From assembly GCA_030622545.1 (NCBI GenBank), contig JAUXGA010000004.1, forward strand, positions 62,001-126,000: DNA of 64,000 nucleotides, in the 5' to 3' direction. This DNA is from a bacterium. Lineage in GTDB: Bacteria > Electryoneota > RPQS01 > DYHQ01. Both the position numbers and the translations under genes were made by a program. Below, piece after piece: positions 55,728 through 63,584 of this stretch. The notes under the pieces are model-generated. The model saw only the letters and a program-made list of their open reading frames with translations, was not told the DNA's origin and ran no database searches. How positions within the stretch are numbered: the first letter of the stretch is position 1; each line of letters opens with the position of its first letter.

Positions 55728-57122
55728 ATGACACCTCAGGATAAACGCTTCGCCTATATGATGGGGATTGGCGGAATCGGCATGGCGAATGTCGCAGCTC
55801 TACTTTGCGAGGCTGGATGGAAAATCACGGGCTCAGATCACGCGATTTATCCCCCGGCATCGGAGTTGCTGAATCGTTTGCCGATATCGCTAAAAACTCC
55901 CTATAGCGCTGCAAATCTTCCGAAAGATGGCCCGGTGATTGTCGGCAACGCGCTGTCTCGAGGGCATGTGGAAGTCGAAGCGGCTCTGAACAGAGATCTT
56001 GAGCTTTTCTCTTTTCCGGAATTCCTGCGCAATTTTGTGCTGCACGGCAAAAAGCGAATTGTGGTCGCCGGAACACATGGAAAAACGACCACGGCCGCCT
56101 GTATCGCATTTCTCCTCGAAGAATTCGGTGCACAAAGCAGTTTTCTTGTAGGGGGACAGCCGCGGGATTTTCCTTTCGGGGGACACAGCGGTTCGGGAGA
56201 TTGGATTGTTCTCGAAGGGGATGAATACGACTCAGCTTTCTTCGATAAGCGCTCAAAATTCCTGCACTATTTCCCGCAGACTCTGGTATTAGGGCGCATC
56301 GAATTTGATCATGCGGACATCTTTTCATCAATAGAAGATATCCAGAAATCATTTCGCTTGCTGCTCAGACAATTACCCCAAAACGGCCTCGTCGTCGCTT
56401 TCGGCGACCATGAAATTACGCGGCAAATTGCCGAGGAATCTCCCTGCCACGTCGTTTGGGTGGGGGAGAGGGAACAGAATGATTGGCGTCTTTTGCCCGG
56501 CACAGACAAGCTTTGCTGGAAAGCGAAAAACAAGGGGGAGGCGGATGTTCGTTGGAATCTTTTTGGTAAACACAACCGATTAAACGGCCTAATGGCTTTA
56601 GTGACTCTCGTCGAGCTTGGGCTTAATGAAACCGCCGCTGTTGATGCGCTCAGCCGCTTTTCAGGCGTGCACAGACGTCTGGAGCTGCTCTTGGAAACTG
56701 AGAACTTGACTGTCATAGACGATTTTGCGCATCACCCGACATCAGTGGCTTCCGCGATTCAAGACGTGCGTGAAAAGCACCCACAAAATCGTATCATTGC
56801 GGTTTTTGAACCTCGTTCAAACACAACAGCTCGGAATTATTTTCAAAACGAGATTGCGGAAGCTCTTCAACACGCTGATGACGTCGTTTTGGGCTCGATT
56901 CACCGCATCGAAAAAATCCCGAAAGCACAGCAACTGAATACCGAATTGCTCGCTCAAACTATACGAAGTAAGGGTCGCAATTTTATTCATCTGGTAAATG
57001 ACGAAATCCCTGACTGGCTGATGGATCATTTGACTGACACTCCAACGACTGTTCTCTTCATGTCGAATGGTAACTTTTCGGACGTTCAACACCGATTCTT
57101 GGATATTTACAGAAACAATTAA
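55728..57122 (+). CDS. mpl: UDP-N-acetylmuramate:tripeptide ligase Mpl
   Basis: 464 residues, Mur-ligase fold. GIGGIGMANVAALL is the N-terminal loop, AGTHGKTTTAACI (about 114-126) the ATP P-loop, GDEYDSAFFDKRSKFLHY followed by LGRIEFDHADIF the Mpl-specific block, and IDDFAHHPTSV the C-terminal domain. The block with Glu-Tyr-Asp and FDKRSKF distinguishes Mpl, which recycles Ala-Glu-diaminopimelate onto UDP-MurNAc, from MurC. A promoter is immediately upstream. The selenocysteine tRNA gene follows 32 bp after the stop without a terminator, so both may share a transcript. Confidence 0.92.
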   Translation: MTPQDKRFAYMMGIGGIGMANVAALLCEAGWKITGSDHAIYPPASELLNRLPISLKTPYSAANLPKDGPVIVGNALSRGHVEVEAALNRDLELFSFPEFLRNFVLHGKKRIVVAGTHGKTTTAACIAFLLEEFGAQSSFLVGGQPRDFPFGGHSGSGDWIVLEGDEYDSAFFDKRSKFLHYFPQTLVLGRIEFDHADIFSSIEDIQKSFRLLLRQLPQNGLVVAFGDHEITRQIAEESPCHVVWVGEREQNDWRLLPGTDKLCWKAKNKGEADVRWNLFGKHNRLNGLMALVTLVELGLNETAAVDALSRFSGVHRRLELLLETENLTVIDDFAHHPTSVASAIQDVREKHPQNRIIAVFEPRSNTTARNYFQNEIAEALQHADDVVLGSIHRIEKIPKAQQLNTELLAQTIRSKGRNFIHLVNDEIPDWLMDHLTDTPTTVLFMSNGNFSDVQHRFLDIYRNN

Positions 57123-57154
57123 GCCTTTTTCTAACGCTCTGCTCTGCAGTGCGT

Positions 57155-57253
57155 GGGAGCGGATGGGGACCTGGTGGCCCCCGCGGTCTTCAAAACCGTT
57201 TGCGGTCGGATGACCTCCGGCTGGCTGGGTTCGATTCCCAGACGTTCCCGCCA
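57155..57253 (+). tRNA. selC: tRNA-Sec (anticodon TCA)
   Basis: A 99-base gene. Acceptor strands are GGGAGCGG (57155-57162) and ACGTTCCC (57242-57249), giving seven pairs (one G-U) and a closing G-A. The anticodon stem GCGGT/ACCGT encloses CTTCAAA with TCA at 57190-57192. A long variable arm (57200-57224) and a five-pair T arm CTGGG-TTCGATT-CCCAG follow. The discriminator is G and CCA is encoded at 57251-57253. Eight-plus-five acceptor/T geometry, long variable arm and UGA-reading anticodon are the hallmarks of selenocysteine tRNA, matching selA and selB here. Confidence 0.95.
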
Positions 57254-57289
57254 AATCTCCTCATGAGTTATTGACCTTGAGGTGCTCTG

Positions 57290-58003
57290 ATGAAAATCTT
57301 AACCGCTGTACTCATCGCACTTGCGCTTTTAGTTATCGTCGATCTTCCAGTGCGGGGGATTATAGCCGCATTATCATCGGTTTTATTCTCAGCGGCATGG
57401 TGGGTCAAGCCGTTGATTCGACAAGCGATAGAAGTCCTGACAGCGTTGATACTAATGATTGTCATCAATCGAAGTATTGATTTTCATAAATACGGATTCC
57501 GTTTCTCTGGAAACCTAAATATATGGAAATCAATTATTTTTGCGCCGATTTTGTTCGTGCTCTCCCTTATAATAGGTGGTATTTTCGCAGGTTTAATCAC
57601 AGTTTTTGCGGGTCCGACGCCGACCTACGATTTCGGGAATATGACTCTTTTTCAGACAATCATCAAAGTCTGGATACTTGCAAGTATTGGTGAAGAAATT
57701 ATTTTCCGTGGTCTGATTTTAACCTATCTTTCGTCGCTCATATACACATCCTTTTCGCTATTCCGCATACGAATAACCCATGCAACGCTGATTGCTGCTA
57801 TCTTCTTCAGTCTGGCGCATTTCATGCTTTTAACACGGGGAGCAGGGGCCGCGCAAATGGCTTTCATCGCGGTTATGACTTTTATTCTTGGAATTGGTGC
57901 GGGTTATTTCCGCGAAAAGACCGGCAGTCTTGTCCCCGCCATCATTATACATGTGCTTTTCAATGTCTGCGGTGATATCATGGGAACGCTCGTGGGCGCT
58001 TAG
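57290..58003 (+). CDS. CPBP-family intramembrane metalloprotease
   Basis: 237 residues with seven or eight hydrophobic helices. The active-site motifs are IGEEIIFRG (Glu135, Glu136, Arg140), FSLAHF and IIIHVLFNVCGD, matching the CAAX-prenyl-protease-like (CPBP/ABI) family. In bacteria these act on membrane substrates such as bacteriocin self-immunity or glycan-related proteins; the substrate is not known here. It lies 36 bp after selC and is followed by a terminator. Confidence 0.87.
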   Translation: MKILTAVLIALALLVIVDLPVRGIIAALSSVLFSAAWWVKPLIRQAIEVLTALILMIVINRSIDFHKYGFRFSGNLNIWKSIIFAPILFVLSLIIGGIFAGLITVFAGPTPTYDFGNMTLFQTIIKVWILASIGEEIIFRGLILTYLSSLIYTSFSLFRIRITHATLIAAIFFSLAHFMLLTRGAGAAQMAFIAVMTFILGIGAGYFREKTGSLVPAIIIHVLFNVCGDIMGTLVGA

Positions 58004-58030
58004 TCGAATCCTCGCATAAAAATGAAAAGA

Positions 58031-58056
58031 AACCGGATTAAACTCCGGTTTTTTTA
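58031..58056 (+). terminator. Intrinsic terminator after the CPBP gene
   Basis: AACCGGA (58031-58037) pairs with TCCGGTT (58044-58050) over six bases and is followed by six T's. It ends the plus-strand transcription of the window. Confidence 0.9.
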
Positions 58057-58290
58057 TTATAGGTAAGTGAAAAGTGGTTTTCAGTCCTGCGGCCGAGTCA
58101 GGCGATCCGACTCAGCGAATAGACGCATGCCGCAGTATGGCGTTAGCGTGCCCGGAAATGAGTTACTTTTAGAGGAGTTCCAATAAAAAGGAAGGAAGGA
58201 TGCAGTCAAATACGCTTATGAACTTCTAGAGATATTCCAATCTTCTCTTACTTTACATAATATTTCTTATGTGCTCATTGAATGAGAAGA
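58057..58290. other. Intergenic region between convergent genes, with possible branched RNA structure
   Basis: No gene is visible in these 234 bases, between the CPBP terminator and the leuS terminator. CTGCGG (58087-58092) and CCGCAG (58130-58135) are complements enclosing a second stem, GAGTC (58095-58099) with GACTC (58109-58113), so a branched hairpin is possible. The second half (58180-58290) is AT-rich, and the open frames there are under 20 codons. Confidence 0.4.
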
Positions 58291-58326
58291 GGAAAAAGGG
58301 GAACCGAGCCTGAACAAGGCCCGGTT
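58291..58326 (-). terminator. Intrinsic terminator after leuS
   Basis: On the minus strand AACCGGGCC and GGCTCGGTT (58326-58302) pair over nine positions with one G-U wobble and a seven-base loop, followed by CCCCTTTTT. It lies just downstream of the leuS stop. Confidence 0.8.
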
Positions 58327-58351
58327 ACGGATATTTCGAACGATTATGTTC

Positions 58352-60823
58352 TTATTTAATAACGAGATTGACCAATTTATTTGGTATAACGATAGCTTTT
58401 CGAAGTGAACCTGATATCAAAACCGCCTGAACCTTCTCCCTTGACAATGCTGTCTTTTCGAGTGCTTCTTTCGGCGTATCGACAGGCGCTTCGAATTTGT
58501 CGCGCAACTTCCCGTTGATTTGAATGACGATGGTAACAACATCAACCGCTGTCTTCGCTTCATCATACGAAGGCCAGTACTCATCAAAGACACTACCCGC
58601 ATTGCCAAGTCTGCTCCATAATTCCTCGCACATGTGCGGCGCAAACGGCGCTAAAAGTTTTACCAAAATCCGAGTAACTTCTTCAAGAGATTTGCTGCGT
58701 TCTATAGTGGTAAGTTCAGGACCTACATAAAGATAAAGCGCATTCACAAGCTCCATCATCCGGCTTAAAGCTGTGTTGAAGTGGAAATCAGCCGTATCTT
58801 CTGTAACAGCCTTTATTGTCAGATGGAGTATCCGTTCGAGTTCTCGTGGAAGCTCCCCATTCTCGAAAGAGTCGGTCAAAATAAGGGCATTTACAAAACG
58901 CCAAACGCGGCTGATAAACCGTTCGATACCCGCCATGCCGTCGTCAGACCAGTCTCCGCCTTGCTCATAGTCGCCCATGAACATCAGATAACAGCGGAAT
59001 ATATCGGCTCCGTATTTCTCGACGAAGGCATCTGGATTAACAACATTGCCGCGAGTCTTTGACATCCGAACGCCAAAGTTCAGAATAATTCCCTGATGAC
59101 GCAAGCGCGCAAAAGGTTCGTCCGCTTTTAAATAGCCTGCATCGTGGATTATCTTGGCAAAGAATCGAGCGTACAGCAGATGCCCCATGGCATGCTCAGG
59201 ACCACCGATATATTGATCAATAGGCAATATCGAGTTCAGGTGATTTATGTCGAAAGGTGCCGTATCAAGCCGTGCGTCGGGATATCTCGCGTAGTACCAC
59301 GAAGAACAAACAAACGTGTCCATCGTATCTGCATCGCGTTCAGCTTTCCCGCCGCATTCAGGGCAAGTTGTCTTGATAAAGCTTTCGACAGCCGCAAGCG
59401 GTGACTTTCCTTTTGGCTTGAATTTCGACGTTTCAGGCAGCAAAACCGGTAGGTCTGATTCGGGAACCGCGACCGGACCACATTTCGGGCAATGAATTAT
59501 CGGAATCGGAGCGCCCCAATATCTCTGGCGGGAAATCGTCCAATCGCGCAGATGGTAGGTCGTTGTAGGTCCACCCCGCTCGATTTCAGAGAGCTTCCTC
59601 CCTACCGCAGGGATTCCATCCTGTGAAGCCATTCCGTTGAACTCACCCGAGTTGACCATGAGCCCGTAATCGGTATAAGCTTCCTCCATTTCTTCTTCAT
59701 CAATCGGATTGACAGGCGGATTGATAACTTTAGCAATGGACAAGCGGTAACTCTTGGCAAACGCAAAATCCCGCGTATCGTGCGCAGGCACCGCCATCAC
59801 CGCGCCCGTACCATAGGAACCGATGACGTAATCGGCAATCCAAATAGGCAGACGTTCGTTTGTCAGCGGATGAAGGGCATAAGCGCCTGTAAAAACGCCT
59901 GTTTTAGGTCTGTCCGCGGCTGTGCGCTCCATTTCGGAGACTTGAAGCAAAGATTCTATGTATTTCAGAACATCGCTTTCGTACTCAGGCGTCATCAGTT
60001 CAGAAACAAACGGAGATTCCGGCGCAAGGACAAGATAGGTCACGCCCAAAAGCGTATCCGCGCGAGTCGTAAATACCGAAATTGCTTCATCTTTTCCTTC
60101 AATCGGGAAATGGATTTCGGTGCCTTCAGAACGGCCGATCCAATAGCGCTGCATGGCGCGGGTTTTTTCCGGCCAGTCGATTCGAGCAAGTCCTTCCAAC
60201 AATCTGTCTGCATACGCGGTGATTCGGAAATACCATTGCTTCATGTTCCGCTTCACGATATCCGTGCCGCAACGCTCGCAATTATTCTCTGACGTAACCT
60301 GTTCATTCGCAAGCACGGTTTGGCACGACGGACACCAGTTCAGAAGTCCCTGCTTTTGATACGCAAGCCCGCGCTTGAAGAGCAGCAGGAACATCCATTG
60401 AGTCCATTTGTAGTACTCCGGACTGGAGGTATCCACCTCGTAATCCCAGTCATACATCGTCCCGATTTTCTTGAGCTGCTCGCGCATAAAAGCGACATTC
60501 TTGCGCGTGCTTTCCGCCGGATGGACTCCATGACGCACAGCGAAATTCTCCGCCGGAAGCCCAAACGCATCAAAACCTATCGGCTCGAAAATTTGATAAC
60601 CGCGCATCCGCTGAAACCGCGCCCATGTATCCGTCGGACCATAATTATACCAATGACCGATGTGCAGCTTGTCGCCTGAAGGATAAGGCAGCATCACAAG
60701 GCAATAGAGCTTCTTGCGCTTCGAGTCCCAATCCCAGCGATTCGTTCCGGCTTCAGCCCAATGGGCTTGCCATTTCGGTTCGATTTCCACGAACGGATAA
60801 TGCTGTTCTATCGTGCGTTTCAT
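58352..60823 (-). CDS. leuS: Leucine-tRNA ligase
   Basis: 823 residues. The class I HIGH motif is HIGH at 54-57 (SGDKLHIGHWYNYGP). The KMSKS-equivalent reads RMSKT at 586-590, an accepted variation. WCPSCQTVLANEQV and the editing-domain stretch (TTRADTLLGVTYLVLAPES) match the family, and the C-terminus is the standard anticodon-binding domain. A cysteine-rich zinc-like module is present (CPSC...CERC, and CPKC...CPEC). It attaches leucine to tRNA-Leu. ATG 60823 overlaps the dedA stop by 4 bp, so the two genes form an operon. A leuS terminator follows. Confidence 0.98.
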   Translation of the reverse strand: MKRTIEQHYPFVEIEPKWQAHWAEAGTNRWDWDSKRKKLYCLVMLPYPSGDKLHIGHWYNYGPTDTWARFQRMRGYQIFEPIGFDAFGLPAENFAVRHGVHPAESTRKNVAFMREQLKKIGTMYDWDYEVDTSSPEYYKWTQWMFLLLFKRGLAYQKQGLLNWCPSCQTVLANEQVTSENNCERCGTDIVKRNMKQWYFRITAYADRLLEGLARIDWPEKTRAMQRYWIGRSEGTEIHFPIEGKDEAISVFTTRADTLLGVTYLVLAPESPFVSELMTPEYESDVLKYIESLLQVSEMERTAADRPKTGVFTGAYALHPLTNERLPIWIADYVIGSYGTGAVMAVPAHDTRDFAFAKSYRLSIAKVINPPVNPIDEEEMEEAYTDYGLMVNSGEFNGMASQDGIPAVGRKLSEIERGGPTTTYHLRDWTISRQRYWGAPIPIIHCPKCGPVAVPESDLPVLLPETSKFKPKGKSPLAAVESFIKTTCPECGGKAERDADTMDTFVCSSWYYARYPDARLDTAPFDINHLNSILPIDQYIGGPEHAMGHLLYARFFAKIIHDAGYLKADEPFARLRHQGIILNFGVRMSKTRGNVVNPDAFVEKYGADIFRCYLMFMGDYEQGGDWSDDGMAGIERFISRVWRFVNALILTDSFENGELPRELERILHLTIKAVTEDTADFHFNTALSRMMELVNALYLYVGPELTTIERSKSLEEVTRILVKLLAPFAPHMCEELWSRLGNAGSVFDEYWPSYDEAKTAVDVVTIVIQINGKLRDKFEAPVDTPKEALEKTALSREKVQAVLISGSLRKAIVIPNKLVNLVIK

Positions 60824-61455
60824 CTTTCGGAAGATTCTTTCACAATGAGAGGCTTAATATGATGCCATGCATAGATGGCAATTCCTATCAGGATTAAACC
60901 TCCGATAACATAGTCGAATTTATGCCAGAAGTGACGCAGGTGAGGCCAGTTTTCTCCCATGATTTGTCCCACCCAAGCTAATCCTAAACACCACGGGTAA
61001 GAGCCCACGAATGTGTATAGGATAAACCTGCCGAAGTGCATTCGAGATACGCCCGCCGGGAAGGAAATAAACGTGCGAATAATCGGGAGCAAGCGGCTAA
61101 CGAAAACGATGATTTCACCATACCGCTGGAAAAGCCGATCCGCTCGTTCTAAATCATGTATCGAAATCAGAACGTATTTTCCGTAGCGCTCCATTAAGGG
61201 CCTGCCTCCCCACATGCCGGCATAATAGGCTACAATCGAACCCCAGACACATCCCAAAGCCCCCGCCAATCCCACCAGCCAGAGATTGAATTCGCCCGTG
61301 TAAACCAGATACCCGGAGAAGGGCATAATAATTTCCGACGGCAATGGAATACAGGCACTTTCGATGCCCATCAAAAAGACGATTCCAAGATAGCCCATCG
61401 ATGAGATGGCTGCAATAATCCAAAGCGCAAGTATTTCGAATATTTTCGTAATCAT
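60820..61455 (-). CDS. dedA: DedA-family membrane protein
   Basis: 211 residues with about five hydrophobic segments. The conserved elements are FLMGIESACIPLPSEIIMPFSGYL near residue 28-50 (acidic residue and proline pair) and FVSRLLPIIRTFISFPAGVSRMHF near 120 (the arginines needed for function). DedA proteins are linked to membrane lipid homeostasis; members such as UptA recycle undecaprenyl phosphate. It lies directly upstream of leuS and shares its transcript. Confidence 0.9.
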   Translation of the reverse strand: MITKIFEILALWIIAAISSMGYLGIVFLMGIESACIPLPSEIIMPFSGYLVYTGEFNLWLVGLAGALGCVWGSIVAYYAGMWGGRPLMERYGKYVLISIHDLERADRLFQRYGEIIVFVSRLLPIIRTFISFPAGVSRMHFGRFILYTFVGSYPWCLGLAWVGQIMGENWPHLRHFWHKFDYVIGGLILIGIAIYAWHHIKPLIVKESSER

Positions 61456-61486
61456 GAGTGGTTTTCTGTCCTGTGGAATATATTTC

Positions 61487-61514
61487 CGGCCGTCCGGTTT
61501 TCTCCGGGCGGCCG
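61487..61514. other. GC-rich hairpin between hicB and dedA
   Basis: CGGCCGTCCGG (61487-61497) and CCGGGCGGCCG (61504-61514) pair over eleven positions with one G-U wobble and a six-base loop. Neither strand has a strong T-run after the stem, so it may be a weak terminator for hicB, a leader structure for dedA or an RNA stabiliser. Confidence 0.55.
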
Positions 61515-61550
61515 AAAGAGTTTGTCACAAATTCTGAACACTACTCAAAC

Positions 61551-61703
61551 TTATATAGGCTCAAGGTAAAGCTCAATTGCCTCACGGATATTCACTAATG
61601 CTTCTTCGCGAGTATTGCCTTCGCTAACGCAGCCCGGAAGAGAAGGAACAAAAATCGTGTATCCACCTTCATCACTGGGTTCTAATACCACCTTGAGCTT
61701 CAT
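61551..61703 (-). CDS. HicB-family antitoxin-like protein, without visible HicA
   Basis: 50 residues on the minus strand: it begins MKLKVVLEPSDEGGYTIFVP, then SLPGCVSEGN and REEALVNIREAIELYLE. This is the short HicB-type fold (partial RNase H-like), usually the antitoxin of HicA. AAGAAGG lies just ahead of the ATG. I searched both sides (61456-61550 and 61704-61929) and found no HicA-like reading frame with the conserved histidine/basic pattern. The C-terminal DNA-binding domain of longer HicBs is also absent. It may be an orphan regulator or a remnant. Confidence 0.82.
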   Translation of the reverse strand: MKLKVVLEPSDEGGYTIFVPSLPGCVSEGNTREEALVNIREAIELYLEPI

Positions 61704-61929
61704 TCGGCCTTCTTTCCTATATTGATAAAATTGACTTCTTAACGGACTATCATCAGCAATTTTGTCTCTTCACCTTTAGAGAAGTTGTTCCTGATGGTGG
61801 CCTAAACAAAGTCTATGAAATGGGAGAGCGAGGTGAGCCGCCAATCCGGTGCTATCTGCCGTTTCGGGGATTTCCTCTATTGACGTTTGAATGTTTGACT
61901 CTCAGAAATCCTCGCATAGTCAGATATTG

Positions 61930-62544
61930 TCACTTTGCTCCAAAGGCTTTCTTTGTATAGCGAGCAACTTGTTTTGCTGTTTTTTCGATCGCACTGAAAT
62001 GGCATTCCTTTTGGAGTATGCCTATAGGTCTTGAACCCTCGCTATCCCAGTACTCTATCTTATAAGTAATTGATGTTATATTCCATAGGGAAGGATCAGT
62101 TTGACTTTCTTCGGGAGGGCTTTTGGTATAATCTGTTATCACCCACACGGCGTAAAAGGGCTTCCAGTCTATTATACTTGCAGATATGGTAAGTTCAGTG
62201 TCTTCTATTGAGTCTGAGATGGAAAACCCGTTCTGTTCCAGAGAATCAATCAATGCTCGGCAAAATTTGGAATAGTCCGCCATAACCGAGTCAAGCTCAA
62301 TTTCCTCCAAAGCAATGGACGGCACTGTCCATACTCCCCGTCTTGAGACTGTCAAATCGCTAGGCTTGTCAATAGGCTGGTAGACAAAAATTTTTGAAAC
62401 AGGGAATTGTACCTCAACGGGCCTTATTACTCTAATACTGCCGGTACAACCAAACAGCGAAATAGCCAAAAACGTGATGATAAGAACAAAACATCTATTT
62501 TTCTTGGCAACAATTATGATCGGCAGCCAATTGGCATCATTCAT
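61930..62544 (-). CDS. Putative lipoprotein of unknown function
   Basis: 204 residues from ATG 62544; a frame extends to 62628 but lacks a better start. A basic and hydrophobic segment (KKNRCFVLIITFLAISLFGC) ends in a lipobox, so the mature protein would start at this cysteine and be lipid-anchored. The signal is preceded by about 14 residues, a little long for a lipoprotein. The mature part has no domain I recognise: VYQPIDKPSDL, SIIDWKPFYAVWVITDY and KIEYWDSEGSRPIGILQKE suggest an all-beta fold. It stands alone between tRNA-Pro and hicB, and its weak start signal lowers confidence in the exact N-terminus. Confidence 0.7.
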   Translation of the reverse strand: MNDANWLPIIIVAKKNRCFVLIITFLAISLFGCTGSIRVIRPVEVQFPVSKIFVYQPIDKPSDLTVSRRGVWTVPSIALEEIELDSVMADYSKFCRALIDSLEQNGFSISDSIEDTELTISASIIDWKPFYAVWVITDYTKSPPEESQTDPSLWNITSITYKIEYWDSEGSRPIGILQKECHFSAIEKTAKQVARYTKKAFGAK

Positions 62545-62639
62545 TAGAATACTTCTTTTTCTGTCCAGAATGGCAGACAACTGAAAAATAGAGGCTGAAC
62601 GAGCCGCTATTTTCCACAAGAGAATCATAATGTTTTGTA

Positions 62640-62716
<77 letters not shown>

Positions 62717-62760
62717 ACATATTTATAATTTATAATGAGTTAGAAAGAAGCCGCCTGTAT

Positions 62761-62789
62761 CTTATAGGGTGTTTTCTTTCCGTTTACAA
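62761..62789 (-). promoter_or_regulatory. Promoter of tRNA-Pro
   Basis: On the minus strand TTGTAA (62789-62784) and TATAAG (62766-62761) have a 17-bp spacer; the start near 62754 is about 40 bases ahead of the tRNA. A second candidate further up, TTGACT (62824-62819) with TATCAT (62801-62796), also has a 17-bp spacer, so tandem promoters are possible. Confidence 0.6.
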
Positions 62790-62823
62790 CTTTATATGAT
62801 ATGAAAAAATCCTGCAAAAGTCA

Positions 62824-62863
62824 ACAGGAAAACCATCTTGATTTTTTGATTTCCTTTTCCTGT
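62824..62863 (-). terminator. Possible terminator of the ECF transporter operon
   Basis: ACAGGAAAA and TTTTCCTGT (62824-62832 and 62855-62863) are perfect nine-base complements around a 22-base, T/A-rich loop. It lies after the ecfA2 stop on the minus strand but overlaps the upstream tRNA-Pro promoter candidate. The large loop makes it a weak call. Confidence 0.4.
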
Positions 62864-62888
62864 CTATAAGCCAGCAATCCTATGAATA

Positions 62889-63584
62889 TTAAATCCCGAG
62901 CCGATGCCGCACTTCCGAATCATTCATGAGCTGCTCCGGATTGCCCTCCCATTTAATACAACCCTCACTCAAGACCAGTGCATCATCTGATACAGACGCC
63001 GCAAAGGGCAGATGATGCGTAATGAGTCCAACGATTTTGCCTTCGTTCGCTCGCTCGCGAATCACACGCCGCATATTCGCGCGCATTTTCCAATCCAACC
63101 CCGCCGTCGGTTCATCAAAAATCACAGCGCACGACGACCGCGTTAATTGCACCGCAGTCGCCACTAAACGCGCTTGACCACCTGAAAGTTCAAAGGGACC
63201 GCACCCAAGCAAATCCGTGGGATGAAGGCCAACATTTTCTAAAGCACGGCTGGCTTCTTCAACGGTTACATTTCCATTCCGGCGCAGTTCCTTTTCGACG
63301 GTCTCTTCAGAAAAAAGCTGCTCCGGAAACTGAAAAAGATAGGCAACATCTTCAGGAGTCGGTTCCCTATCATTCTGAAAAGAAATCACACCGGAATCAG
63401 GTTTCAGAAGCCCTGCAAGAAGAAGCCCCAACGTGCTTTTGCCGGAGCCGGATGCGCCAAGAATCGCCGTGACTCGACCCGGTAAAAGCGTGCAGGACAG
63501 AGAGTCGACGGCTTTGCACTTGCCTCTTCTTGTGTGATAAGAATACGCAATCTCTTGTGCGCAAAGCGCTGAATCAGTTTTCAT
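62889..63584 (-). CDS. ecfA2: ECF transporter ATPase subunit (EcfA2-like)
   Basis: 231 residues from ATG 63584; a TTG two codons upstream is possible. Walker A is GASGSGKST, the Q-loop AYLFQFPEQLF is characteristic of EcfA subunits, the signature is LSGGQARL, Walker B VIFDEPTAGLD, and the H-loop LITHHLP has its histidine. It overlaps the upstream ATPase gene by 11 bp. ECF transporters import vitamins or metals using two ATPases, EcfT and a substrate-binding S component, which are beyond this window. The signature core RLVATAVQL is unusual compared with the typical RxAIA. Confidence 0.87.
   Translation of the reverse strand: MKTDSALCAQEIAYSYHTRRGKCKAVDSLSCTLLPGRVTAILGASGSGKSTLGLLLAGLLKPDSGVISFQNDREPTPEDVAYLFQFPEQLFSEETVEKELRRNGNVTVEEASRALENVGLHPTDLLGCGPFELSGGQARLVATAVQLTRSSCAVIFDEPTAGLDWKMRANMRRVIRERANEGKIVGLITHHLPFAASVSDDALVLSEGCIKWEGNPEQLMNDSEVRHRLGI

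Noticed and set aside
61715-61960. Plus-strand open stretch of about 80 codons between hicB and the lipoprotein gene
   Set aside because: The first usable start leaves about 46 codons, there is no RBS, and the end overlaps the lipoprotein's conserved stop region; no motif seen, and it is not a HicA.
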